Shown here piece after piece: positions 9,408 to 16,432 of a stretch of DNA of 64,000 bases; within the stretch, counting starts at the first letter, position 1; each line of letters begins with the position of its first letter. The DNA is from Psychroflexus aestuariivivens. GTDB taxonomy: Bacteria > Bacteroidota > Bacteroidia > Flavobacteriales > Flavobacteriaceae. The notes under the pieces are model-generated. The model was given only the letters and a program-made list of their open reading frames with translations. It searched no databases and was not told the DNA's origin. The DNA lies in the NCBI RefSeq assembly GCF_004010055.1, contig NZ_RQVT01000001.1, positions 62,001 to 126,000 of the forward strand. The letters run 5' to 3'. The translations under genes and the position numbers were made by a program.

Positions 9408-11213
9408 TTAAAATGGATAAGTATTCTCTTCTGTAACTTTGTTTGCTATGGTATTTCTGAGTTCTACCACATTTGGGTAATTATCATATTTTGTATAGCG
9501 TTTCAAGCCCATTAGCATCATTTTTTGTTCATCACCTTCGGCAAAAGAAACAATTGCTTCTTTTCCTTTTTGATTGATTTTATCTACAGCATGATATAAA
9601 TTCAGTTTTGACATAGCGATTTGCTCTTTTTGTTTGTCCTCACCAAATCTTTTGGCATTTTTCTCAGCACGAAGAATAGCTGATTCTGCCATATATATTT
9701 CAATTAAAATATCGGCTGAAGCTAACAATAGCTGCTGATGTTCTTCAAGTTCTTCGCCATATTTTTGTGCTGCACTTCCAGCAACCATCAAGAAAGCTTT
9801 TTTCAACTTTCTGAGCATGGCTTTTTCTTCAGCTAAAAGTTCGGAATAATCTGGCGTGTCAAAAGAAGGAATTCCGGTCAATTCATCTTCAACTTCTTTG
9901 GCTGGGCCAAGTAAATCGACGTGACCTTTCATGGCTTTTTTTACAAGCATACCAACAGCTAACATTCTATTGATTTCATTGGTGCCTTCATAAATTCTAG
10001 CGATTCTAGCATCTCTCCAAGCCGATTCCATTGGTGTATCGGCAGAAAAGCCCATTCCGCCATAAATCTGGATGCCTTCATCAGAACATTCCTGAATATC
10101 TTCAGAAACTGCAACTTTAAGAATTGAACATTCAATGGCAAATTCTTCTACGCCTTTGAGTTCTGCCTCTTGATGAGAGTTTCCACTTTCTTTTCTGAAA
10201 TTAATTCTATCTTCAATATTTTTTGCAGCACGATAAGACGCCGATTCGCCGACATAAGCTGCTGTAGACATTTCTGCTATTTTGGAGCGAATAGCACCAA
10301 ACTTTGAGATTGGTGTTTTGAATTGAACTCGATCGTTAGCATATCTTACTGCAGAATCGATCACGCGTCGTTGAGCATCTAGACAAGCAGCAGCAAGCTT
10401 TATACGACCAACATTCAATGCATTCATCGCAATTTTGAAACCTCCGTTTCGTTCACCAAGTAGATTTTCTGCAGGAACTTTGGTTTCTTCAAAAAATACT
10501 TGTCGAGTAGAGGAGGAGTGAATTCCAAGTTTCTTCTCTTCGTCTCCTAAAGTAATTCCATTTGTGAGGTCTTTTTCAACAATAAAGCCCGTAATATTTT
10601 TATCGTCCTCGATTCTGGCAAATACAATAAATATATCACAGAAACCTGCGTTTGAAATCCACATTTTTTGCCCAGTAATTTTGTAATGTGAACCGTCTTC
10701 AGACAAAACAGCTTTTGTTTTACCAGAATTTGCATCAGATCCAGCGCCAGGTTCTGTTAAGCAATAAGCACCAAACCACTCGCCACTAGCAAGTTTTGGA
10801 ATGTATTTTTGCTTTTGTTCTTCAGTACCATAAAGTGTTATCGGCAAAGTGCCAATGCCTGTATGCGCTCCAAAAGCCGTACTGAAAGATCCTGTTGCTC
10901 CTGAAATATAATCGCAAACCAACATGGTAGAAACGAAATCCATCCCCATGCCTTCATATTCTTCAGGAACTGCAACGCCAAGAAATCCTTGCTTTCCTGC
11001 TTTACGCATCACTTCTTCAGTTAAAGCATAATTTTTCTTTTCGAATTCTTCTTTCTTTGCCCATATTTCTCGATCTACGAATTCTTTGACAGAATCGCGC
11101 ATCATAATTTGTTCTTCAGAAAAATCTTCAGGTGTGAAAATGTCTTCTGCTTTTGTTTCTTTAACGATGAACTGACCTCCACGGATCATGTCGTCTTTTT
11201 TATTTGTTTCCAT
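9408..11213 (-). CDS. acyl-CoA dehydrogenase (long, about 600-residue type)
   Basis: 601 residues from ATG 11213. The flavin-dependent acyl-CoA dehydrogenase core covers about 25-430: YCLTEPGAGSDANS and KMWISNAGF are the FAD/substrate signatures, and RIYEGTNEINR carries the usual catalytic Glu of YEG. A C-terminal extension of about 170 residues follows, as in the long FadE/VLCAD-like group found beside fadA and fadJ in Flavobacteriia. It oxidises acyl-CoA to trans-2-enoyl-CoA, the first step of beta-oxidation. Last gene of the marR-fadJ-fadA operon, followed by a terminator. A TTG 30 bases further upstream lies inside a period-7 repeat and was rejected as start. Confidence 0.95.
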   Translation of the reverse strand: METNKKDDMIRGGQFIVKETKAEDIFTPEDFSEEQIMMRDSVKEFVDREIWAKKEEFEKKNYALTEEVMRKAGKQGFLGVAVPEEYEGMGMDFVSTMLVCDYISGATGSFSTAFGAHTGIGTLPITLYGTEEQKQKYIPKLASGEWFGAYCLTEPGAGSDANSGKTKAVLSEDGSHYKITGQKMWISNAGFCDIFIVFARIEDDKNITGFIVEKDLTNGITLGDEEKKLGIHSSSTRQVFFEETKVPAENLLGERNGGFKIAMNALNVGRIKLAAACLDAQRRVIDSAVRYANDRVQFKTPISKFGAIRSKIAEMSTAAYVGESASYRAAKNIEDRINFRKESGNSHQEAELKGVEEFAIECSILKVAVSEDIQECSDEGIQIYGGMGFSADTPMESAWRDARIARIYEGTNEINRMLAVGMLVKKAMKGHVDLLGPAKEVEDELTGIPSFDTPDYSELLAEEKAMLRKLKKAFLMVAGSAAQKYGEELEEHQQLLLASADILIEIYMAESAILRAEKNAKRFGEDKQKEQIAMSKLNLYHAVDKINQKGKEAIVSFAEGDEQKMMLMGLKRYTKYDNYPNVVELRNTIANKVTEENTYPF

Positions 11214-11229
11214 TTGTTTTAGATTATAT

Positions 11230-11257
11230 GAATCAAGATGCAAGAACCATGACTATA
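11230..11257 (+). repeat. degenerate period-7 array, left side of first S23 gene
   Basis: Four 7-base units in GA phase: GAATCAA, GATGCAA, GAACCAT, GACTATA. It lies between the acyl-CoA dehydrogenase start and the S23 gene stop, reading inward to the S23 gene, and is inverted relative to the stronger array at 11622-11670. Degenerate, so assigned mainly because the other three borders show the same phase. Confidence 0.5.
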
Positions 11258-11291
11258 ACTTAAGTCCAGATTTGAATCTTGATATTATTTT

Positions 11292-11606
11292 TTATATGTA
11301 AATAATTTTAGTTTCTAATTCTATAAATTTTTCCTCATTCAGATAATTTTGATCAAAAGCAACAATTAATTGAGTTTCTAATTCAAAAGCAGAACCTAAA
11401 CTATTTTCCAAATAAGAATTGAAATGTTTATTTGTACTTTTACTCGTTCCTTCTGAAATATTTGAAGGAATCGAAACTGAACATCTATTCATTTGAGATA
11501 CTAAACCAAATTTTTCAAAATCAGGGAAAGTCCTAGTTAAAGCATAAATTTCTTTTACTAAGTCTTTACTTTCCTGCCAGATTTTTAATTTTTTGAAGTT
11601 ATGCAT
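11292..11606 (-). CDS. four-helix-bundle protein, S23/IVP family, shortened C-terminus
   Basis: 104 residues. Family signature: LKIWQESKDLVKEIYALT, FPDFEKFGLVSQMNR, SIPSNISEG, and the GSAFELETQLI helix. S23/IVP proteins were first described as ORFs inside 23S rRNA intervening sequences and form pentameric four-helix bundles; relatives include Avd of diversity-generating retroelements. Their cellular role is unsettled. This copy ends at ETKIIYI, about 13 residues before its paralogue at 12912-13265, cutting the last helix; a small deletion is likely. It sits between fadA and the acyl-CoA dehydrogenase gene, bordered by period-7 arrays on both sides, unlike normal operon genes. Confidence 0.85.
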   Translation of the reverse strand: MHNFKKLKIWQESKDLVKEIYALTRTFPDFEKFGLVSQMNRCSVSIPSNISEGTSKSTNKHFNSYLENSLGSAFELETQLIVAFDQNYLNEEKFIELETKIIYI

Positions 11607-11621
11607 TGAATTTTCATAATT

Positions 11622-11670
11622 ATTACTCTTAATTCCTGACTCCTGACTCCTGACTCCTGACTCTTTGCTC
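11622..11670 (-). repeat. period-7 tandem array, right side of first S23 gene
   Basis: Seven consecutive units on the reverse strand: GAGCAAA, four identical GAGTCAG copies, GAATTAA and GAGTAAT. The array fills almost the whole gap between the S23 start codon (11606) and the fadA stop (11680). The exact fourfold copy (11636-11663) means it can slip in replication. Confidence 0.92.
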
Positions 11671-11679
11671 TAGTTACTA

Positions 11680-12867
11680 CTAAAACACCTCATAAATCCC
11701 AGCTGCTCCCTGTCCAGTTCCTACGCACATAGTGACCATAGAATATTTATCTTTTAGGTTTCTCTTTTTCATTTCATCAAAAATCTGAACTGAAAGTTTG
11801 GCTCCAGTACAACCTAATGGGTGACCTAAAGCAATAGCACCACCATTTACATTCAAAATATCTTGATTGATGCCTAACTCTCTAGCGACAGCCAAAGATT
11901 GAGAAGCAAAAGCTTCATTAAGTTCAATAAGTTCGATGTCATTCAATTTGAGTCCAGCTTGTTTCAATGCTTTTGGAATTGCTTTTACTGGACCAATTCC
12001 CATAATTCTCGGTTCTACACCAACAGTTGCATAACTTACCATTCTAGCTACTGGTTCAAGATTAAGTTCTTTGACCATTTCTTCGCTCATTACCATAACA
12101 AAGGCTGCGCCATCGCTCATCTGAGATGAATTTCCAGCTGTTACACTTCCACCTTCAGCAAAAACAGGTCTGAGTTTATTCAATACTTCTTCTGAAGTAT
12201 CTGCTCTTGGACCTTGATCTTGATTAACTGTATAAGTTTTTGATTCTTTTTTGTCTTTAGAATTAACAAAAACTTCTTCTACATCTATCGGTACGATTTG
12301 GTCTTGAAATCGATTTTCTTTTTGAGCTTTAATCGCTTTTTGATGAGAATTGTAAGCAAATTCATTTTGATCTTTTGCTGAAATTTCATATTGCTTTGCT
12401 ACAGCTTCTGCTGTGAGACCCATTCCCCAATAATAACTTTCGTTACCAGCTTTGGCAGCGTTATAATTTGGGACAGGTTTGTAACCTCCCATTGGAATGT
12501 AACTCATACTCTCTGCACCACCAGCAATGATGCAATTGGCCATGCCACTTTGAATTTTTGCACTCGCCATGGCGATGGTTTCTATTCCAGATGCGCAATA
12601 ACGATTGACGGTTACGCCAGGAACTTCTTCAGTTTTTAAACCCATCAGTGAAACCAATCGACCGACATTTAAGCCTTGTTCTGCTTCTGGCATGGCGTTT
12701 CCAACCATCACATCATCGATACGTGATTTGTCAAATTCGGGTAGTTGTCCCATCATATAATTGATGGTTTCCGCCGCTAAATTGTCTGGACGCTTAAACC
12801 GAAAAACACCTTTTGGAGCTTTTCCTACTGCTGTTCTGTATCCTTTTACTATGTATGCTGTTTTCAT
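11680..12867 (-). CDS. fadA: acetyl-CoA C-acyltransferase (3-ketoacyl-CoA thiolase)
   Basis: A 395-residue thiolase. The nucleophile Cys91 is in NRYCASGIETIAMA, the His is in GGAIALGHPLGCTGAK, and the proton-transfer Cys is in CVGTGQGAAG near the C-terminus; the NEAFASQ motif is present. It cleaves 3-ketoacyl-CoA with CoA to acetyl-CoA and a shortened acyl-CoA, the last step of beta-oxidation. It lies between fadJ and the acyl-CoA dehydrogenase gene, but each junction is interrupted by an S23-family gene. Sequence is complete and unremarkable for the family. Confidence 0.97.
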   Translation of the reverse strand: MKTAYIVKGYRTAVGKAPKGVFRFKRPDNLAAETINYMMGQLPEFDKSRIDDVMVGNAMPEAEQGLNVGRLVSLMGLKTEEVPGVTVNRYCASGIETIAMASAKIQSGMANCIIAGGAESMSYIPMGGYKPVPNYNAAKAGNESYYWGMGLTAEAVAKQYEISAKDQNEFAYNSHQKAIKAQKENRFQDQIVPIDVEEVFVNSKDKKESKTYTVNQDQGPRADTSEEVLNKLRPVFAEGGSVTAGNSSQMSDGAAFVMVMSEEMVKELNLEPVARMVSYATVGVEPRIMGIGPVKAIPKALKQAGLKLNDIELIELNEAFASQSLAVARELGINQDILNVNGGAIALGHPLGCTGAKLSVQIFDEMKKRNLKDKYSMVTMCVGTGQGAAGIYEVF

Positions 12868-12871
12868 ATTG

Positions 12872-12913
12872 GATTTTAGATTTTAGAACTTAGATATAAG
12901 ATTAATGATTCTT
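12872..12913 (+). repeat. period-7 tandem array, left side of second S23 gene
   Basis: Six units in GA phase: GATTTTA twice, GAACTTA, GATATAA, GATTAAT, GATTCTT. The array begins 5 bases after the fadA start codon (in + coordinates) and runs into the stop codon of the S23 gene. Its consensus GAnnTTA is the same as that of the array on the other side, in inverted orientation. Confidence 0.85.
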
Positions 12914-13265
12914 ATTTTTCTAAGCCTTGATTAAATTTATAAATCATTTTGTGTATTTCATTAATATCCTTCTCTAACTTATTGAGTTTATCGTTGCTAA
13001 TAAAATTTAAGCGATTACTAATAATAAGTTGAGTATTAAGTTCATTTAAAGATCCTTTAGAAATCGATAAAAATCTTCCAAAATCTTTGTTGCTATTCCT
13101 TCCAGCACCTTCCGCAATATTTGAAGGAACTGAAATAGCACTTCTTTTAATTTGATCTACTAAGCCATACTTTTCAGAGTTAGGAAAATCAGCAATTAGT
13201 TGGAATACGTTTTCAACTAAATCAATAGATTTCTGCCAAATTTTCAGTTCCTTATAATTATGCAT
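12912..13265 (-). CDS. four-helix-bundle protein, S23/IVP family
   Basis: 117 residues, the full family length. Motifs are LKIWQKSIDLVENVF, FPNSEKYGLVDQIKRSAI, SVPSNIAEGAGRNSNKDF, the GSLNELNTQLI helix and a last helix ending in MIYKFNQGLEK. It is a clear paralogue of the product of 11292-11606 (shared LKIWQ, EK-GLV-Q, PSNI-EG and EL-TQLI). It is placed in the fadJ-fadA junction with arrays of 7-base repeats directly at both ends. Known family members associate with rRNA intervening sequences; a function in fatty-acid metabolism is not indicated. The context suggests a small insertion module carried along in the operon. Confidence 0.9.
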   Translation of the reverse strand: MHNYKELKIWQKSIDLVENVFQLIADFPNSEKYGLVDQIKRSAISVPSNIAEGAGRNSNKDFGRFLSISKGSLNELNTQLIISNRLNFISNDKLNKLEKDINEIHKMIYKFNQGLEK

Positions 13266-13281
13266 CGCAAAAGATTTTGTC

Positions 13282-13316
13282 TAATATCTAATATCTCAAA
13301 TCTACTTTCTAATTTC
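13282..13316 (-). repeat. period-7 tandem array, right side of second S23 gene
   Basis: Five units on the reverse strand: GAAATTA, GAAAGTA, GATTTGA, and GATATTA twice, followed by partial GACAAAA. It fills the gap between the S23 start codon and fadJ and overlaps the last codons and stop of fadJ (13309-13311). Consensus GAnnTTA, reading inward to the S23 gene. Confidence 0.85.
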
Positions 13317-15714
13317 TAAGCGGTTTCCCTTTCTTAATCATGTGTTGAAGACGTTCTAGAGTTTTCTTTTCACCGCAAAGTGATAAGAAAGCTTCGCGTT
13401 CAAGATCTAAAAGATACTGTTCAGAAACATAACTGGCTTCAGATAAATCACCGCCAGACATGACGTAAGCCAATTTGTTGGCAATTTTCTGATCGTGCTC
13501 ACTGATGTAATTTCCTGCTTTCATTTGGTCTGTTCCAACCAAAAATGCACCTAAAGCTTGACGACCAAGCACTTTGATATCGTTGGTTTTTACAGGCTGA
13601 GAATATCCGTTTTCTGACATCAATTGGGCGTGTTGTTTTGCGATGGCAAGTTGTCGGTCTCGACTCACCACAACAATGTCTTTGCCGCGTTCCAAAATAT
13701 TCAAATCGTAAGCTTCATGAGCAGATTTGGCAACTTTAGCCATTCCTATAGTCAAGAAGTTTTCTCTTAATCTATTCAATTCAACATCATCTTTTTGGAA
13801 GGTTTTTGCAGCTCTACGTGTCATTTCTTTAGAACCACCGCCACCAGGAATTACGCCAACACCAAATTCAACTAAACCGATATAAGTTTCGGCGTGAGCA
13901 ACAATTTTATCGGCATGCATAGACAATTCGCAACCGCCGCCAAGTGCCAGTTGATGTGGAGCAGCAACCGTTGGAATAGAGGAGTAGCGCATTCTCATCA
14001 TTGTATCCTGAAAATATTTGATGGCGCCATTCAATTCTTCATATTCTTGTTCAACAGCGAACATGAAAATCATTCCGATATTGGCACCTACAGAAAAATT
14101 ATCGCCGGTATTCGAAATAACGACGCCATTAAAATCTTTTTCTGCAATATCCATCGCTGTGTTAATGCCGTTCAGTACATCGCCACCGATAGAATTCATT
14201 TTACTTCGGAATTCAATATTCAAAATACCGTCGCCTAAATCTTCAGCGACAAGATCTTTGTTTTTGAAAACTTCATTGCTTTCTCGGATATTATCTAAAA
14301 TGATAAAGGCATCTTGACCAGGAATTTTTTCATGGGCTGATTTGTCGATATCGTAAAAATAAGTTTTACCAGATTTAACGTGGTAGAAAGATTTTTGATC
14401 GGACTCGGATAGTTTTTTCACCCAATCTGAAATTTCAAAACCTTCGTCTTTCATCAACTGGATTCCTTTTTCTAAACCAATGGCATCCCAAATTTGAAAT
14501 GGTCCATGTTGCCAGCCAAAACCAGCTTTCATAGCATCATCGATTTTGTAAAGTGAATCTGTGATTTCTGGTATTCTGTTTTGCACATAAGCGAAAAGTG
14601 CAGCGAAATTTTTTCTGTAAAATTCACCAGCTTTATCTTTGCCTTCAATTAAAATAGGAAAACGATCTGCAACTACATCAACAGATTTTGTTTTTTCTAA
14701 AGTGTCAAATTTGGCAGATTTTTTTTCTCTGTATTCTAATGAATTTAAATCCAGTGATTTGATTTCGCTTGAACCATCATCGTTTTTAATTTTTTTATAA
14801 AAACCTTGTCCTGTTTTGCTTCCATACCATTCATTTTCCATCATAGACTCTATGAAATCTGGAAGTTTGAACAAGTTGTGACGTTCATCGTTGGGAACAT
14901 TTTCATATAAACCATTGGCTACATGAACTAAAGTGTCTAATCCAACAACATCAACTGTTCTAAAAGTTGCCGATTTTGGACGACCGATTACCGGACCGGT
15001 TAATTTGTCAACTTCTTCAATCGTCATATCCATATCTTTAACCATATGGAACAAGCTCATGATGCTAAAAATACCAACTCGATTTCCGATAAAAGCTGGG
15101 GTATCTTTGGCAACGACTGTAGTTTTTCCTAAGAATTTTTCACCATAATCATTCAAAAATTCTAAAACTTCAGTTGAAGTATCAGGACCTGGGATAATTT
15201 CCAAAAGTTTCAAATATCTCGGCGGATTGAAGAAATGCGTTCCGCAGAAATGTTTTTTGAAATCGTCACTGCGACCTTCAGTCATAAATTTAATAGGAAT
15301 ACCAGAAGTGTTGGAAGAAATCAGCGTTCCTTTTTTGCGGTGTTTTTCTAAATTTTCAAAGACTTGTTTTTTGATATCTAGTCTTTCCACAACGACTTCA
15401 ATAATCCAATCGACATCTGCAACTTTAGAAATATCATCTTCTAAATTTCCAGTTTCAATGCGTTTTGCAAAATCTTTATGATAAATCGGCGAAGGGTTAG
15501 ACTTTAATGAATTTTGTAAAGCATCATTAACAATTCGGTTTCTAACCGAAGGATCTTCCAAGGTTTTGCCTTGTTTTTTTTCTTTGTCATTAGGTTCTTT
15601 TGGAACGATGTCAAGAAGTATAACTTCTACACCTATGTTGGCAAAATGGCAAGCAATGCCACTTCCCATAATACCTGAACCAATGACTGCTACTTTTTTG
15701 ATTCTTCTTTTCAT
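13309..15714 (-). CDS. fadJ: 3-hydroxyacyl-CoA dehydrogenase/enoyl-CoA hydratase bifunctional protein
   Basis: 801 residues. The N-terminal NAD-binding dehydrogenase has GSGIMGSGIACHFANIG (12-28) and GTHFFNPPRYLKLLEI with the catalytic His; a second dehydrogenase C-domain copy follows (to about 460). The C-terminal third (about 500-800) is the hydratase with ALGGGCELSMHADKIVAH and LVEFGVGVIPGGGG. This domain order, dehydrogenase first, is opposite to E. coli FadB/FadJ and usual in Bacteroidota. It carries out hydration and oxidation of enoyl-CoA. It follows marR by 9 bases. Its last codons lie inside the start of a period-7 repeat, although the end GKPLRN looks normal. Confidence 0.95.
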   Translation of the reverse strand: MKRRIKKVAVIGSGIMGSGIACHFANIGVEVILLDIVPKEPNDKEKKQGKTLEDPSVRNRIVNDALQNSLKSNPSPIYHKDFAKRIETGNLEDDISKVADVDWIIEVVVERLDIKKQVFENLEKHRKKGTLISSNTSGIPIKFMTEGRSDDFKKHFCGTHFFNPPRYLKLLEIIPGPDTSTEVLEFLNDYGEKFLGKTTVVAKDTPAFIGNRVGIFSIMSLFHMVKDMDMTIEEVDKLTGPVIGRPKSATFRTVDVVGLDTLVHVANGLYENVPNDERHNLFKLPDFIESMMENEWYGSKTGQGFYKKIKNDDGSSEIKSLDLNSLEYREKKSAKFDTLEKTKSVDVVADRFPILIEGKDKAGEFYRKNFAALFAYVQNRIPEITDSLYKIDDAMKAGFGWQHGPFQIWDAIGLEKGIQLMKDEGFEISDWVKKLSESDQKSFYHVKSGKTYFYDIDKSAHEKIPGQDAFIILDNIRESNEVFKNKDLVAEDLGDGILNIEFRSKMNSIGGDVLNGINTAMDIAEKDFNGVVISNTGDNFSVGANIGMIFMFAVEQEYEELNGAIKYFQDTMMRMRYSSIPTVAAPHQLALGGGCELSMHADKIVAHAETYIGLVEFGVGVIPGGGGSKEMTRRAAKTFQKDDVELNRLRENFLTIGMAKVAKSAHEAYDLNILERGKDIVVVSRDRQLAIAKQHAQLMSENGYSQPVKTNDIKVLGRQALGAFLVGTDQMKAGNYISEHDQKIANKLAYVMSGGDLSEASYVSEQYLLDLEREAFLSLCGEKKTLERLQHMIKKGKPLRN

Positions 15715-15723
15715 ATGCTTAGA

Positions 15724-16179
15724 TTATCGATTTGTGTAAGATTTTTCGTTAAAAATTGTTTTTTCTGAAATCATATCTGAAATGGTTTCCGCCACTCTAA
15801 TGAAGGTTTCAAGATCTTTAGAATTGATATTTTCTTTTACTTTGTTGTCGAATGTAAGGACGACACTTTTAGAATATTCTCGCATTTCCCTACCAAATTC
15901 TGTGAGATGAATAAGGACGCTTCTTCCATCTTTTGGATTCCTTTCACGTCGAATTAATCCTTTGTCCTCCATGTTTTTTAAGGTTCTGGAAACGCTGGTA
16001 GATTCTACACCCATTTTAGGTCCTAAAGCCGTAGAAGGTGTACCAGTTTCAGGATCAATACTTAGCAAAGCAAAACCAGTAGCCATCGTACTATCTTTTT
16101 TTGCAGCTTCTTCATTGTACATTTTCGCAACTGCAATCCAAGTTGACCTTAAAATATAATCTATTGTTTTTTCTTTCAT
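15724..16179 (-). CDS. MarR-family regulator, probable controller of the beta-oxidation operon
   Basis: 151 residues with the winged-helix MarR fold: a dimerisation helix at the start, DNA-recognition region MGVESTSVSRTLKNMEDKGL (about 57-76) and wing RRERNPKDGRSVLIHLTEFG. First gene of the leftward operon, 9 bases before fadJ, so it probably represses its own transcription and that of the fad genes until an acyl-CoA or similar ligand binds (inference from context; MarR repressors typically autoregulate). A perfect 18-bp palindrome 33 bases before the start codon, in the promoter spacer, is the obvious operator candidate. Confidence 0.92.
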   Translation of the reverse strand: MKEKTIDYILRSTWIAVAKMYNEEAAKKDSTMATGFALLSIDPETGTPSTALGPKMGVESTSVSRTLKNMEDKGLIRRERNPKDGRSVLIHLTEFGREMREYSKSVVLTFDNKVKENINSKDLETFIRVAETISDMISEKTIFNEKSYTNR

Positions 16180-16195
16180 GACGAAATTTATATTT

Positions 16196-16203
16196 CAAAT
16201 GTA
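16196..16203 (-). promoter_or_regulatory. -7 element of the marR-fad operon promoter
   Basis: The reverse strand reads TACATTTG, matching TAnnTTTG, 16 bases before the marR start codon. The spacer directly upstream is filled by the 18-bp palindrome. No good TTG -33 box is seen, as expected if the promoter is weak or tightly controlled. Confidence 0.55.
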
Positions 16204-16211
16204 ATAAAATA

Positions 16212-16229
16212 TACTATGCATGCATAGTA
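16212..16229. promoter_or_regulatory. perfect 18-bp palindrome, candidate MarR operator
   Basis: TACTATGCATGCATAGTA is identical to its reverse complement. It lies 8 bases upstream of the -7 element and covers the spacer where the polymerase would bind, the usual repressor position. Length and two-fold symmetry fit a MarR dimer site. Confidence 0.75.
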
Positions 16230-16400
16230 AAATTGAATTATTTTCAAAATTTAATATTCATTTAAATATTCCCTAACAAATTCATTGATATCAAGAGATT
16301 TAGTCAGTTTTTAATAGTATTTTTTAAGAACTTGTAAAAGTTAATGATTTTGATATTTTAAATAAATATTGACTTTGTTCAAAATAAGAAATGCTTTAAT

Positions 16401-16408
16401 TAAATTTG
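16401..16408 (+). promoter_or_regulatory. -7 element for the alpha/beta hydrolase gene
   Basis: TAAATTTG, 24 bases before the start codon. A TTTG at 16374-16377 could be the -33 box, but the spacing of 23 is longer than the usual 19-21. Confidence 0.45.
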
Positions 16409-16432
16409 GAGCTTCTGTAATTTACAATTGAA

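Noticed and set aside
11635-11662. CRISPR-like direct repeats
   Set aside because: Units are 7 bases, back to back, with no spacers and no cas genes.
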